NCBI GenBank assembly: GCA_902538525.1
Contig: CACBFA010000004.1
Span: 1-50,252, forward strand
DNA: 50,252 nt
Reading direction: 5' to 3'
DNA from: an uncultured Pelagibacteraceae bacterium
Lineage (GTDB): Bacteria > Pseudomonadota > Alphaproteobacteria > Pelagibacterales > Pelagibacteraceae
The position numbers were made by a program, and so were the translations under genes. The notes below the pieces were generated by a model. It saw only the letters and a list, made by a program, of their open reading frames with translations, had not been told where the DNA came from and ran no database searches. This document shows, in pieces, positions 16,264-26,205 of the stretch. Numbering within the stretch: position 1 is the stretch's first letter; every line of letters begins with the position of its first letter.

Positions 16264-17010
16264 TTAAAACTTGTTTAATTTTTCAAGCAATTTACCGTAT
16301 ATATTCGAGCTAGCTGCGCGAATATTAATTTCATTTTCGTTGAATTCATCAATATTATTGACTTTACCACCAGCTTCCTCAATGATTATCTTTCCCGCAG
16401 CAACATCCCATATATTAATTTTGTTATGAAAGTATCCATCTAATCTTCCACATCCAACATAAGCCAGATCTAGAGCTGCACAACCTGAATTTCTTAAATT
16501 AAGTCTTGGATAAATTAATTTGATTCCTTTGTTATTAGTTCCAAATAAGCACTCATCTATATTTGGTTTATTTGAAACTCTCATTCTATTATTATTAAAA
16601 AATGATCCATTATCTTTTTCAGCATAAAATATTTCATTCTTAATAGGATCAAATATTAAACCTACAATAATTTCATTATCTTTTTTTAGAGCTAGGGATA
16701 TAGCAAAATGAGGTATACCATGTAAAAAATTAGTTGTCCCATCAATTGGATCTATTATCCAAAATATATTTTTTTTATCACCTATAATCTTTCCACTTTC
16801 CTCTGTTATAAATGAATAGTTTTTTTTTGATTTTGATAATTCCTCAATAATTATTTTTTCAACTCTTTTATCAGTTTTAGTTACAAAATCTTTTGGTCCT
16901 TTTTTTGATACTTGTAAATTTTCCAATTCACCAAAATCACGTATGATAACTTTAGATGCTTTTTCACATGCTTTTATCATTAAGTTTAAATTTGATGAAA
17001 TTGAATTCAT
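16264..17010 (-). CDS. suhB: Inositol monophosphatase family protein (SuhB-like)
   Basis: A 248-residue metal-dependent phosphatase. TEESG (69-73) and DPIDGTTNF (87-95) carry the metal ligands E70, D87 and D90; NIWDVAAGKIIIEEAGG near the C-terminus holds the third acidic site. Family members hydrolyse myo-inositol-1-phosphate or other sugar phosphates, and SuhB also acts in rRNA transcription antitermination in E. coli. Which role applies here cannot be read. It begins directly after the efp stop on the minus strand, giving the alphaproteobacterial pair efp-suhB. Confidence 0.88.
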   Translation of the reverse strand: MNSISSNLNLMIKACEKASKVIIRDFGELENLQVSKKGPKDFVTKTDKRVEKIIIEELSKSKKNYSFITEESGKIIGDKKNIFWIIDPIDGTTNFLHGIPHFAISLALKKDNEIIVGLIFDPIKNEIFYAEKDNGSFFNNNRMRVSNKPNIDECLFGTNNKGIKLIYPRLNLRNSGCAALDLAYVGCGRLDGYFHNKINIWDVAAGKIIIEEAGGKVNNIDEFNENEINIRAASSNIYGKLLEKLNKF

Positions 17011-17571
17011 TTATATTTTTTTTATGTATTCTAATGTTCTTGTATCTATAATGACTGTATCACCGTTTTCAATAAATGGAGGAACTTGAATATTTATTCC
17101 ATTATTTAGCTTTGCAGGTTTGTAAGAAGATGATACTGTTTGTCCTTTTAAAGCAGCATCAGTTGTCTCTATTTTGCAAGTTATTTGGTTTGGCAAGTTT
17201 ATGTTTAAAGCAATATCATTATAAAAATTTATAGTAACAGTTAGGTTTTCAGTAAGCATTTTAACTTTATCACCAATTAAACTATTTTTTATATTAATCT
17301 GTTCAAATGTTTCAGGATTTATAAAATAACAATAATTCTCATCATTATATAAAAAATTATACTTGTATTCGTCAATAGAAGCTTTTTCTACAGTTTCATT
17401 TGACCTAAATCTTTCATTCAATTTAGTGTTTTTGTTAATACTTTTCATTTCTACCTGAGCAAAGGCTCCTCCTTTTCCAGGTTTTACATGATTTGTTTTT
17501 AGCACTTCCCACAAATCATCATTGTGTTCTAAAATCATTCCTACTCTAATTTCTGTAGCATTAATTTTCAT
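17011..17571 (-). CDS. efp: Elongation factor P
   Basis: A 186-residue protein with three beta-barrel domains. The modified lysine loop VKPGKGGAF is at 29-37, with K33 at the tip, and the C-terminal VPPFIENGDTVIIDTRTLEY is the family signature. EF-P relieves ribosome stalling at polyproline. Its start overlaps the thiE stop (ATGA). Confidence 0.95.
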   Translation of the reverse strand: MKINATEIRVGMILEHNDDLWEVLKTNHVKPGKGGAFAQVEMKSINKNTKLNERFRSNETVEKASIDEYKYNFLYNDENYCYFINPETFEQINIKNSLIGDKVKMLTENLTVTINFYNDIALNINLPNQITCKIETTDAALKGQTVSSSYKPAKLNNGINIQVPPFIENGDTVIIDTRTLEYIKKI

Positions 17572-18185
17572 TTTAATTTTAAAATTGCTTTATGCGGTTT
17601 ATCTTTTATGTTGTTCCAAATGTATCCTGAGATAGCCAAAAAATCCGCGTTGTTCAATAGCAGTTTTTTATAATTTTTCTCATTAATTCCACCAATGGCA
17701 ACTATTGGAATATTAAGAGATATTCTTATCTTATTTAGAGTTTTTATATCTGCTTTGATAGGTGTTTTTTTGGTATCAGACTTAAAAAAGGCACCTAAAC
17801 CGATATAGGTTGCATTTTTTAATTTTGCTACTTTTGCCAACCTAAAAGAATTATGACAAGTAATACCAATTATTTTATTTCCCAATAATTTTTTTGCTTT
17901 AAATATATCCATATCACTTTGACCAAGATGACATCCATCAGCATTCACTTTTAAAGTTAAATAAGGATCGTCATTTATCAATAACTTAACTTTATACTTT
18001 CTACATAATTTTAATATTTTTCTAGCAATAATAATTTTTTTATTAAATTTTTCTTTTTTTAGTCTTAATTGAAAAAAACTTACTTTTTTAGTTAAAAAAA
18101 TTTTTTTAAGATCATCATAAAAAATTTCACCTGTAATTTTGTTTGGTGATATTAGATATACAAACTTTTTATTTAGAATTTTCAA
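17568..18185 (-). CDS. thiE: Thiamine-phosphate synthase
   Basis: A 205-residue TIM-barrel enzyme. FFQLRLK (37-43), LLINDDPYLTLKVNADGCHLGQ (phosphate and metal site), GITCHN, YIGLGAFFKSDTK and VAIGGI are ThiE blocks. It joins HMP-pyrophosphate and the thiazole phosphate to give thiamine phosphate. The start is TTG, overlapping the aldolase stop by 17 bases; no ATG fits. The kinase that supplies its pyrimidine substrate, thiD, is at 37215. In the SAR11 literature thiC is missing and HMP is taken from seawater; no thiC is in this window. No TPP riboswitch can fit upstream. Confidence 0.87.
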   Translation of the reverse strand: MKILNKKFVYLISPNKITGEIFYDDLKKIFLTKKVSFFQLRLKKEKFNKKIIIARKILKLCRKYKVKLLINDDPYLTLKVNADGCHLGQSDMDIFKAKKLLGNKIIGITCHNSFRLAKVAKLKNATYIGLGAFFKSDTKKTPIKADIKTLNKIRISLNIPIVAIGGINEKNYKKLLLNNADFLAISGYIWNNIKDKPHKAILKLK

Positions 18186-19182
18186 GATTTTCTGTCCACT
18201 TTCCTAAAGCTGCCAATGTACACATTTTTGCTCTATGATTGAAGACTTCTTGAGTTCCTTTGATATTACTTATGTCCTTTGACCAAAACTTTAATGCACT
18301 TTGTTGAAGTGCTCTTCCATAAGAGTAAGTTATAATAAAACTACTATTATTGAGTTTGTTTACCTCATTTAGATTTGCCACTGCTTCAATCTCAGTTTGG
18401 CCTCCTGACAAGAAAGCAATTCCTGGCACTTCCGATGGAACATTATTTGTTAAGCACTCAATTGTAAGTTCAGCAACACGACTTTTAGAGATTTTTTCTT
18501 TGGAGTTTGTTCCACTTAAAATCATATTAGGTTTTAAAATAGTACCTTTTAAATCAACATTGTTTAAGTATAATTCTTCGTAGCATCTTTTAATTACCTC
18601 TGACGTTTTTTTATAACAAACTTCTGCTGAATGATCTCCATCCATTAAAATTTCTGGCTCAACAATAGGTACCATGCCAGATTCTTGAGCTAACGATGCA
18701 TATCTACCTAAAGCATGTGCATTAGATATAATCGATAATTTACTGGGTAAATTATCTGAGATTATGTATACCCCTCTCCACTTAGTAAATCTTGCACCAA
18801 GTTCATAATATTCCTTCAATCTTTCTCTTAATCCGTCTAATCCTTCAGTAATTTTTTCGTTTTTTGATCCCGCCAAATCTTTTGCACCTGTGTCAACTTT
18901 AATTCCTGGAACAGCACCATTATCTTTAATCAACTCTGGTATACTTTTTCCACCCGAACTTATTTGTTTTATCGTCTCATCGTATAAAATTACTCCACCA
19001 ATGCAGTCTTTCATTGAGGATGAGGAAAAAAGCGTCTCTCTAAATAATAACCTGTTATCTGGATTAGACTCAACATTTACTGATGAAAGTCTTTTTGTCA
19101 TTGTCACTGTGCTTTCATCGGCAGCTAGTATTCCCTTTCCATTGGATAAAATTTTTTTTGCTATATTATGTAAGTCAGACAT
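18169..19182 (-). CDS. fba: Fructose-bisphosphate aldolase, class I
   Basis: A 337-residue Schiff-base aldolase. LAADESTVTMTKRL (19-32), RFTKWRGVY (131-139), IVEPEIL (173-179) and LKGTILKPNM (211-220), with the Schiff-base lysine at K217, are class I signatures; FLSGGQTE follows. It cleaves or forms fructose-1,6-bisphosphate in the cytoplasm. It lies between pgk (upstream, no gap) and thiE in a carbon-metabolism operon. The metal-dependent class II enzyme is not in this window. Shape of the cluster (tkt-gap-pgk-fba) suggests sugar synthesis. Confidence 0.94.
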   Translation of the reverse strand: MSDLHNIAKKILSNGKGILAADESTVTMTKRLSSVNVESNPDNRLLFRETLFSSSSMKDCIGGVILYDETIKQISSGGKSIPELIKDNGAVPGIKVDTGAKDLAGSKNEKITEGLDGLRERLKEYYELGARFTKWRGVYIISDNLPSKLSIISNAHALGRYASLAQESGMVPIVEPEILMDGDHSAEVCYKKTSEVIKRCYEELYLNNVDLKGTILKPNMILSGTNSKEKISKSRVAELTIECLTNNVPSEVPGIAFLSGGQTEIEAVANLNEVNKLNNSSFIITYSYGRALQQSALKFWSKDISNIKGTQEVFNHRAKMCTLAALGKWTENLENSK

Positions 19183-20355
19183 CTAATTTAGAGCTTTTAT
19201 ACCAGGAAGAACTTTTCCTTCAATATATTCTAAAAATGCTCCCCCTGCGGTTGAAACAAAATTGAATTTACTGTTTATATTAAGTGAATTAACTACTGAA
19301 ACTGTGTCTCCTCCACCAACTACTGAAAAAATTTTGTCACCTCTGTTTGCTATATATTTCGCTACTTCTAAGCTTCCTGAGGAAAAATTACTATTTTCAA
19401 AATAACCCAAAGGACCATTCCATAATAAAGTTGAGGAATTATCAATTATTTTTTTTATTTCAACAAGGGTTTTTGATCCAACATCTAATATCATATCATC
19501 ATCCTCGATTTCTCTAAACTCTTTTTCAATAGATTTATCATTTAATTTTTTTCCAACTTTGACATCTTTAGGAAAATAGATATTACACTCATATTTTTCG
19601 GCGTAATTAAATATCTCTTGAATAATTCTGCCAATATTATTTTCATATATTGATTTGCCAATTTTTAAGCCCTGATATTTAAATATATTATTTGCCATAG
19701 CACCAACTATAATAATATTGTTAAATTTAGGTATTAAATTTTTTATTATATTGATCTTTGACGAAATTTTTGACCCACCAATTATACATGTCACAGGTTT
19801 TTTTATTTCAGTTGTAATTTTTTTAAGAGCATTTACCTCTGTATTAATTTGAATACCACTGTAGGAGGGTATATGATTTGTAATTTTTGTTACAGAAGCG
19901 TGATCTCTATGAGAGCATGAGAATGCGTCATTGACATAAATGTCACCTAAACTTGCTAATTTTTCTGAGAACTTGTCATCATTAGCTTCTTCCTCAGGAT
20001 AAAATCTAATATTTTCAAGCAATACAACTCCATCACTAGAATTCTTAAAAATATCTTTTTTGTTTAAATTAAAAATATTTTCTTTTAATAAAATAACATC
20101 TCTTTTTATCTTATCTTTTATACATAAGGAAACTGGCTTTAATGAAAGTTCTTTGACTATTTTTCCATGAGGTCTTCCTATATGAGATATTATTATAACT
20201 TTTGCTTTTTTTTTTACCAAAAAATTCAAAGTAGGTATAATTTTGTCAATACGGTTAGTATCTATAATTTTATCATTTTTTATTGGAACATTTAAATCGA
20301 GCCTTAGGATTACATTTTTATTTTCTATATTTTCTAATTTTTCAATAGATTTCAT
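19183..20355 (-). CDS. pgk: Phosphoglycerate kinase
   Basis: A 390-residue two-domain kinase. LRLDLNVPI (17-25), SHIGRP (57-62), ENIRFYPEEEAND and DVYVNDAFS-type segment (IYVNDAFSCSHR) mark the 3-phosphoglycerate side; NGPLGYFE and VVGGGDTVSVV mark the nucleotide side. Length is usual. It transfers phosphate between 1,3-bisphosphoglycerate and ADP. The start overlaps the gap stop by one base (TAATG) and its stop touches the aldolase start. Confidence 0.95.
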   Translation of the reverse strand: MKSIEKLENIENKNVILRLDLNVPIKNDKIIDTNRIDKIIPTLNFLVKKKAKVIIISHIGRPHGKIVKELSLKPVSLCIKDKIKRDVILLKENIFNLNKKDIFKNSSDGVVLLENIRFYPEEEANDDKFSEKLASLGDIYVNDAFSCSHRDHASVTKITNHIPSYSGIQINTEVNALKKITTEIKKPVTCIIGGSKISSKINIIKNLIPKFNNIIIVGAMANNIFKYQGLKIGKSIYENNIGRIIQEIFNYAEKYECNIYFPKDVKVGKKLNDKSIEKEFREIEDDDMILDVGSKTLVEIKKIIDNSSTLLWNGPLGYFENSNFSSGSLEVAKYIANRGDKIFSVVGGGDTVSVVNSLNINSKFNFVSTAGGAFLEYIEGKVLPGIKALN

Positions 20356-21362
20356 TATTTGATCTTGCTTACATACTTAGCAATATCACACATTCTGTTA
20401 GAGAAACCCCATTCGTTATCATACCAAGCTGAAATTTTACCCATTTTATTACCGACTACATTGGTAAGTGAGGAGTCTATGATTGCAGATGCACTATTGT
20501 GATTAAAATCAACTGAGACTAGCTTCTCATCTGTAACATTTAGAATATTTTTAAGTTTCGTTTTAGAAGCTGAAAATAAAGAGTTATTTAATTTTTTTAA
20601 GGTAATATTTTTTTTTACATTAAATATAAATTCTATTAATGAAACATTTGGTGTTGGCACTCTCATTGCTATCCCCTCTAGCTTACCTTTCAATGAGGGT
20701 ATAATCTCACCAATAGCTTTTGATGCACCAGTAGATGTTGGTACAATTGATTGACTTGCAGATCTCGCTCTTCTTGGATCTTTGTGAGAATTATCTAATA
20801 TTCTTTGATCACTTGTAAAAGCATGTATGGTGGTCATAAAACCATTAAGAATTATAAAATTTTTATTAATTACGTCTGCGACGGGAGCTAAGCAATTTGT
20901 TGTGCAAGAAGCTGCTGAAATAATTCTATCATTTTTGTTGATCTTCTTATGATTTACGCCAAAAACTATAGTTTTATCTGCCATCTTACATGGAGCTGAT
21001 ACTATAACTTTTTTGACACCATTTTTTAAATGCGGCAGAAGTTGATCTTTTGAATTAAACTTACCCGTGCACTCAAAAACATAATCTACACCATAATTTT
21101 TCCATTTTATATCATTAATCATAGAGTGTTGAGTGTAAGATATTTTTTCTTTATTTATTTTTATGTAATTTCCTCCAGATTTTACTAGAGAACTAAAATT
21201 ACCATGAATTGAATCATATTTTAATAAATTTGCACAAATTTCAGAGCTCGATCTATTATTAATATGTTTGATAATTATTTTACCTTTATAATTTTCATAA
21301 ATTGATCTCACAATCATTCTGCCAATTCTTCCCATACCGTTAATGCCAACTTTTATTGTCAT
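20355..21362 (-). CDS. gap: Glyceraldehyde-3-phosphate dehydrogenase, likely NADP-using
   Basis: A 335-residue GAPDH with the NGMGRIGR fold (8-15) and catalytic cysteine C153 in [10 protein letters not shown]. The residue that normally fixes NAD, an aspartate in the INDL motif, is asparagine here (I34-N35-N36-R37). The usual Leu-Pro before HKD-RRAR is N191-S192. In established work on GAPDH, loss of that aspartate and Pro-to-Ser at this site mark NADP(H)-using enzymes. So it probably works towards sugar synthesis with NADPH, perhaps with dual cofactor use. Overlaps with tkt (four bases) and pgk (one base) show an operon. Confidence 0.92.
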   Translation of the reverse strand: MTIKVGINGMGRIGRMIVRSIYENYKGKIIIKHINNRSSSEICANLLKYDSIHGNFSSLVKSGGNYIKINKEKISYTQHSMINDIKWKNYGVDYVFECTGKFNSKDQLLPHLKNGVKKVIVSAPCKMADKTIVFGVNHKKINKNDRIISAASCTTNCLAPVADVINKNFIILNGFMTTIHAFTSDQRILDNSHKDPRRARSASQSIVPTSTGASKAIGEIIPSLKGKLEGIAMRVPTPNVSLIEFIFNVKKNITLKKLNNSLFSASKTKLKNILNVTDEKLVSVDFNHNSASAIIDSSLTNVVGNKMGKISAWYDNEWGFSNRMCDIAKYVSKIK

Positions 21363-23314
21363 TTTTTTAAATAAAATTTAATTTTTTTACTAATTTTTTC
21401 ACTACTTAAACCAAAATGATCATAGATTTTTTTATAAGGAGCGCTTTTACCAAAGTCTTCTATTGAGAAAGACAAACCTTTTTCAATATATTTTTCCCAA
21501 GACATTTTTGATGCTGCCTCAATTGAAAAAGTGTTTTTGCTTTCTTTTAAGATTTTATCTTTATAGCTCTTGTTTTGTTTGTCAAAAATTTCTTGGCAAG
21601 GCATTGATATTACTTTTGAATAAATTTTTTGTTTGGCCAATTTATGACTAGTCTCAATTGCAAGATTAACCTCCGATCCTGAGGCTAAAATAGTTAAATT
21701 TATATTTTTTCCAGTCCTTATAACTTCGTAAGCTCCCATAGAACTTTGATTTTTTTTGCTAAAGCTCTTTCTTATGGGTTTTAAGTTTTGTCTAGTTAAA
21801 GCTAATATGCTAGGTGTTTTCTTGCTGTTTAAAGCAATATCCCAACATTCAATTGTTTCAGTTTGATCTGCTGGCCTTAAAACATTTAAGTTTGGAATAG
21901 ATCTTAAGGCAGCAAGTTGCTCTATTGGTTGATGCGTAGGTCCATCTTCTCCAAGCCCTATTGAGTCATGTGTCATTATATAAATTACCCTCTGTTTCAT
22001 TATAGCAGAAAGTCTTATTGAAGGTTTGCAATAGTCTGAAAATATTAAAAAAGTACCTCCATAAGGAATAAAATTACTATGAAGAGCTAATCCATTCATT
22101 ATTCCACTCATTGCGTGTTCCCTAACACCATAGTGAATGTAATTACCACCAAAGTTAATTGAATTAATAATTTTATGTAACTTAGTTTTTGTATTGTTTG
22201 ATCCCGCTAAATCAGCAGAGCCACCAATCAAAGTATTTCTCTCTTTTAATATAGCTGACAAAAACTCTTCTGAGGATTTTCTTGTAGCTATAGTCTTAAA
22301 ATTTTTTATTGCATCTTTTTTTTGTTTTATAATTGAACTCGAGAATTTATTTTTTATAATACTTTTAAATTTTTGTTTGCGTTTGCTAAAAGTTTTATTC
22401 CATATTTTTTCTTTTTTGACACCTCTTTCTCCAATTTTTCTCCAATCAGTTAAAATTCTTTGAGGTATTTTAAATGGTTTATAATCCCAATCTAATTTTT
22501 TTCTAACTAACTTAATTTCATCTATTCCAAGAGGACTTCCATGAGAAGAAGCCTTTCCACCTTTATTTGGAGATCCAAATCCTATTTTTGTTTTACACGA
22601 AATCACAGTCGGTTTTTTTGATGTTTGCGCTTTTTTTAACGCATTATAAATTTCTCTGTGATTATGCCCATTGATCAAAATATAATTCCATCCATAACTT
22701 TTAAATCTTTTCTCATAGTCATCTGAAACTGCTAAACTGGTTGGCCCATCAATTGAAATAGAATTATTATCAAAAAGCATAATGAGATTTTTAAGCTTAA
22801 GATGACCAGCTAAACTCATTGCTTCGTGACTAATTCCCTCCATTAAGCATCCATCACCAGCCAAAACATAAGTTTTGTGATTAATTAAATTTATACCCAA
22901 TTTTTTTTTCAATATTTCTTCAGCAATTGCAAATCCTACAGCGTTAGCTATTCCCTGTCCCAAGGGACCAGTTGTTGTTTCAATACCCGAGTTAGGTTTA
23001 TATTCTGGGTGTCCAGCACAAATCGAATTTAGTTGTCTAAAATTCTTTATGTCTTTAAGTGATACACTTTTATATCCAGTTAAGTACAAAAGCGAGTAAA
23101 GCAACATTGATCCATGTCCAGCTGATAAAATAAATCTATCTCTATTAAGCCAGTTTGGATTTTTTGGATTAAATTTTAGAAAATACTTAAATAAAATTGT
23201 TGCTACATCTGCCATTCCCATTGGCATACCTGGATGACCTGAATTAGCTTTCTGCACCGCATCCATTGATAAAAAACGAATAGCGCTTGATAAATATTTA
23301 TCCTTGTTTTTCAA
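21359..23314 (-). CDS. tkt: Transketolase
   Basis: A 651-residue thiamine-diphosphate enzyme. [13 protein letters not shown] (25-37) is the N-terminal signature, [13 protein letters not shown] the ThDP/metal motif, and [15 protein letters not shown] with [11 protein letters not shown] the pyrimidine-domain block with the catalytic glutamate. It moves two-carbon units between sugar phosphates in the non-oxidative pentose pathway. It is the first gene of the minus-strand carbon operon tkt-gap-pgk-fba-thiE-efp-suhB. It depends on thiamine, whose synthase is encoded four genes downstream. A 22-52 base gap separates it from a divergent gene. Confidence 0.96.
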   Translation of the reverse strand: MKNKDKYLSSAIRFLSMDAVQKANSGHPGMPMGMADVATILFKYFLKFNPKNPNWLNRDRFILSAGHGSMLLYSLLYLTGYKSVSLKDIKNFRQLNSICAGHPEYKPNSGIETTTGPLGQGIANAVGFAIAEEILKKKLGINLINHKTYVLAGDGCLMEGISHEAMSLAGHLKLKNLIMLFDNNSISIDGPTSLAVSDDYEKRFKSYGWNYILINGHNHREIYNALKKAQTSKKPTVISCKTKIGFGSPNKGGKASSHGSPLGIDEIKLVRKKLDWDYKPFKIPQRILTDWRKIGERGVKKEKIWNKTFSKRKQKFKSIIKNKFSSSIIKQKKDAIKNFKTIATRKSSEEFLSAILKERNTLIGGSADLAGSNNTKTKLHKIINSINFGGNYIHYGVREHAMSGIMNGLALHSNFIPYGGTFLIFSDYCKPSIRLSAIMKQRVIYIMTHDSIGLGEDGPTHQPIEQLAALRSIPNLNVLRPADQTETIECWDIALNSKKTPSILALTRQNLKPIRKSFSKKNQSSMGAYEVIRTGKNINLTILASGSEVNLAIETSHKLAKQKIYSKVISMPCQEIFDKQNKSYKDKILKESKNTFSIEAASKMSWEKYIEKGLSFSIEDFGKSAPYKKIYDHFGLSSEKISKKIKFYLKK

Positions 23315-23366
23315 AAAGTATCCTATCTAGACTTAGGTGATTCAATTTAATAATATAGATATATAT

Positions 23367-23690
23367 ATGAAAAACATTGATGAAAAAGAAAAAAAATTAA
23401 TAGAAACTTTACAAAAACTGAGGAAGATAAATATTCAAGATAATAAAGAAATAGATGAAGTTGCTGTTTTAAAAAATCAAAAAAATCAATTAGAAATTGA
23501 AAAAAAACAGATAACGACATCTCTCCAAAGCTTAGAAGAAGAAAACTTAAAACTTAGAAGTCAAATAAATGAATTAAAAAAAGATTACGAAACTTCAAAA
23601 AGAAAAGAAAATCAATTTAATGAAAAAATTGATGAATTAAGTCAAGAAACAGATAATTTACTGGAAGAAATAGATAAATGGCAAATGTAA
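23367..23690 (+). CDS. Small coiled-coil protein upstream of zapA
   Basis: A 107-residue, Lys/Glu-rich protein that is almost wholly predicted coiled coil (heptad-like leucines and isoleucines from about residue 15 to 100), without cysteine or membrane segment. I choose ATG 23367; an in-frame GTG at 23337 would add ten residues. It overlaps the zapA start by 13 bases. In other alphaproteobacteria a small coiled-coil gene (DUF4164 type) precedes zapA, so a link with cell division is likely but not shown. I do not recognise a specific motif. Confidence 0.7.
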   Translation: MKNIDEKEKKLIETLQKLRKINIQDNKEIDEVAVLKNQKNQLEIEKKQITTSLQSLEEENLKLRSQINELKKDYETSKRKENQFNEKIDELSQETDNLLEEIDKWQM

Positions 23691-24124
23691 ATATAAAATT
23701 TAATGGTAAAGAATATTTACTATCTTGTGAAGATGGTCAAGAGGAACATTTGGAAGAATTATCCTTGAGTTTAAATAAAAAATTTAATGATCTAAAATTT
23801 GATCTTGGAAATATTGGAGAAAATAAATTATTACTAATATCTTCTATAAAAGTCATGGATGAGTATTTTGAAACCAAAAAAAAAGTAGATGCGCAAAAAA
23901 AAGAACTTAAAGAATTAAAAGAAAAATTTAAAGAATTAAAATCTTTAGTTTATAAGTACAAAGATAACAAGGAAAACGAAATTAAAAATTTAAGCTCAAC
24001 ACAAGAAGAACTTGAGCATGATATTGAAAACTACAAAATAAGTTATGAAAATTTAATAGACAAAGTTACTTTAGAAATAGAAGACTTTGTCAAAAAAAAT
24101 ACCACAAATACTTCTGTTTCATAA
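23678..24124 (+). CDS. zapA: Cell division protein ZapA
   Basis: A 148-residue protein. The N-terminal NVNIKFNGKEYLLSCEDGQEEHL and the following LSLNKKFNDLK with LLISSIKVMDEYF match the ZapA head domain; the rest is a long coiled coil. ZapA crosslinks FtsZ filaments at midcell. It is longer than the usual 100-120 residues because of an extended C-terminal coil. In many proteobacteria 6S RNA lies between zapA and the cyclo-ligase gene; here only seven bases separate them, so 6S is not at this place. Confidence 0.82.
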   Translation: MANVNIKFNGKEYLLSCEDGQEEHLEELSLSLNKKFNDLKFDLGNIGENKLLLISSIKVMDEYFETKKKVDAQKKELKELKEKFKELKSLVYKYKDNKENEIKNLSSTQEELEHDIENYKISYENLIDKVTLEIEDFVKKNTTNTSVS

Positions 24125-24131
24125 AATATCA

Positions 24132-24671
24132 GTGTCAAAATTTAAACTAAGAAAAAAAATTATTAACTTAAGAAAAAAAAAATATTTTAAAATCAAAATA
24201 GGCAATAATATTATAGATAGTTTTCAAAATAAAATGAATCTATCAAAAAATAAAATTATTGGAGGTTATTTTCCAATAAATTTTGAATTTGATTGTTTGC
24301 AAATACTAAAAAAATTTTATTTTAATGGTTATAGTATTTCGTTGCCAATTATAAAAAGAAATCGTCAGATGGATTTTTATAAATGGAGTCCAAATGATCC
24401 TTTAACAATTAGCTCATTAGGAATTCCTCAGCCACTAAAATTGAAAAAAGTATACCCAGATATAATATTTGTACCAATAGTTGCCTTTGATAAATACAGG
24501 AACAGAATTGGCTATGGTGGTGGATTTTATGATAGATATTTAGAAAAAATTTCTCAAATTAAAAAATGTACAACAATTGGACTGGCTTTTTCACATCAAA
24601 AAGTTAATAAAATTAATGTTGAAAATTTTGATAGAAAATTAGATTTAATTTTGACAGAAAAATTAATGTAA
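24132..24671 (+). CDS. 5-formyltetrahydrofolate cyclo-ligase family protein
   Basis: A 179-residue protein. The basic LRKKIINLRKKKYF start, GGYFPINFEFD, LPIIKRNRQMDFYKW, FVPIVAFDKYRNRIGYGGGFYDRYL and the late LIL-T-E are the family motifs; GYGGGFYDR is the phosphate-binding signature. It converts 5-formyl-THF to methenyl-THF with ATP. I choose GTG 24132, eight bases after the zapA stop; a longer in-frame TTG start at 24087 would overlap zapA by 38 bases and add residues unlike the family. Gene names for it are fau, ygfA or MTHFS. Confidence 0.88.
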   Translation: MSKFKLRKKIINLRKKKYFKIKIGNNIIDSFQNKMNLSKNKIIGGYFPINFEFDCLQILKKFYFNGYSISLPIIKRNRQMDFYKWSPNDPLTISSLGIPQPLKLKKVYPDIIFVPIVAFDKYRNRIGYGGGFYDRYLEKISQIKKCTTIGLAFSHQKVNKINVENFDRKLDLILTEKLM

Positions 24672-24673
24672 AA

Positions 24674-25480
24674 ATGAAGATTTTATTTTTAGGTGATATA
24701 GTTGGAGACTCAGGCTTTAAATCAGTAAAAAAAAACTTGCCAAATATAGTCTCAAAAAAAGGTATAGATTTTGTTTGTGTTAACGGTGAAAATGCAGCTA
24801 GCGAAGGTGCAGGCCTAACCGAAAATATTGCAAATGAGCTTTTTAATGTAGGTGTAGATGTAATTACAACAGGCAATCATGTTTGGGATCAAAAAGAAAT
24901 TTATGAATATATAAAAACTGAAAAAAAATTATTAAGACCAATAAATATGAGTGGAAATTTACCTGGTAAAGGTTTTTCGATATTCAATTCAAAAAAAAAT
25001 CTGAAAGTCGGTGTACTAAATCTTATGGGCAACGTATTTATGAAAAAGTGTGATGATGTTTTTAAAATTGCAACTGAATTTATTGCAGAAAAAAAAAAAT
25101 CAAAAGATTATGATTTTTTAATAGTGGATTTTCATGGAGAAATAACAAGTGAAAAAATGGCTATAGGTAATCTATTTGATGGATATGCAACTTTAGTTGT
25201 AGGTACCCACACGCACGTGCCAACAAATGATGCAAGAGTTCTAAAAAATGGGACTAGCTATATTACTGATGCTGGAATGTGTGGTGACTATGACTCGGTC
25301 ATTGGTATGAATGCACAAAATTCAATTAACAGATTTCTAAAAAAAGAAGCTATAAAACATTTCCCTGCGAATGGAGAGGCAACTCTGAGTGGGGTAGTTG
25401 TAGATTGTGATGTAAGAAATGGACTTGCAAAAAATATAGAAAGCTTCATTTTTGGTGGAAGTTTAAAAAATATAAATTAA
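24674..25480 (+). CDS. YmdB family metallophosphoesterase
   Basis: A 268-residue protein of the TIGR00282 type. FLGDIVGDSG (4-13), NGENAASEGAGLT, TTGNHVWDQKEI and the late VVGTHTHVPTNDARVL block carry the metal-binding D, N and H residues. YmdB of Bacillus acts on 2',3'-cyclic nucleotides; the role in proteobacteria is less known. It begins two bases after the cyclo-ligase stop and ends two bases before yebC, an order kept in alphaproteobacteria. Confidence 0.85.
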   Translation: MKILFLGDIVGDSGFKSVKKNLPNIVSKKGIDFVCVNGENAASEGAGLTENIANELFNVGVDVITTGNHVWDQKEIYEYIKTEKKLLRPINMSGNLPGKGFSIFNSKKNLKVGVLNLMGNVFMKKCDDVFKIATEFIAEKKKSKDYDFLIVDFHGEITSEKMAIGNLFDGYATLVVGTHTHVPTNDARVLKNGTSYITDAGMCGDYDSVIGMNAQNSINRFLKKEAIKHFPANGEATLSGVVVDCDVRNGLAKNIESFIFGGSLKNIN

Positions 25481-25482
25481 TT

Positions 25483-26205
25483 ATGGCTGGACATTCACAT
25501 TGGGCGGGTATTAAACATAAAAAAGGCAAAGCCGACAAACAGAGATCAAAAATTTTTTCTAAACTCTCTAGAGAAATTACGGTAGCAGCAAAACTAGGAG
25601 ATAAGAACCCTGATATGAATTCGAGACTAAGATCAGCAATACAAGCAGCCAGATCAGCTAACATGCCAAAAGAAAATATTGAGAGAGCAATTGAAAAATC
25701 TTCTAACAATGATCAATCAAATTTTGAAAATATTAGGTATGAAGGTTTTGGACCGAGCAAATCTGCTGTAATAGTTGAAGCATTGACTGATAATAAAAAC
25801 AGAACCGCCTCTAATTTAAGAACAATATTTTCAAAAAATGAGGGTTCTTTAGGAACCCAGGGCTCTGCATCACACAATTTTCAAAGATTGGGTGTAATAA
25901 AAATAGACAAAAATGAAATTGAGCAAGATAAAATTTTTGAATTAGCAATCGAGTCGGGCGCAAATGATTGTATTTCTAGTAATGAATTTCATGAAGTACA
26001 TACAGATATTGATGAAATATATGAGGTAAAAAAAAAATTTGAAAAAGTTATTGTAAATTTTCTCTCAACTGAAATTGAATGGATACCCATAAATAAAGTA
26101 TCCCTTAAAGGCGAAGAAAATCAAAATATGGCAAAATTTTTAGAAACCCTTGAGGATGAGGATGATGTGCAAAATGTTTATACAAATGTTAACTTTGAAG
26201 GTTAA
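25483..26205 (+). CDS. yebC: YebC/PmpR family regulator
   Basis: A 240-residue protein. MAGHSHWAGIKHKKGKADKQR is the family start (usually MAGHSKW-N-I), followed by IFSKLSREI, NMPKENIERAI and YEGFGPSKSAVIVEALTDN. Family members are described as DNA-binding regulators and, more recently, as ribosome-associated factors for proline-rich stretches. The gene is directly followed by the RuvC-like gene with no gap, the canonical yebC-ruvC order. Confidence 0.93.
   Translation: MAGHSHWAGIKHKKGKADKQRSKIFSKLSREITVAAKLGDKNPDMNSRLRSAIQAARSANMPKENIERAIEKSSNNDQSNFENIRYEGFGPSKSAVIVEALTDNKNRTASNLRTIFSKNEGSLGTQGSASHNFQRLGVIKIDKNEIEQDKIFELAIESGANDCISSNEFHEVHTDIDEIYEVKKKFEKVIVNFLSTEIEWIPINKVSLKGEENQNMAKFLETLEDEDDVQNVYTNVNFEG

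Noticed and set aside
17572-23366. Riboswitch (TPP) for thiE or tkt
   Set aside because: No intergenic space before thiE; the tkt leader is only a few dozen bases with no conserved TPP elements.
23691-24140. 6S RNA between zapA and the cyclo-ligase gene
   Set aside because: Only seven bases separate the two genes here.
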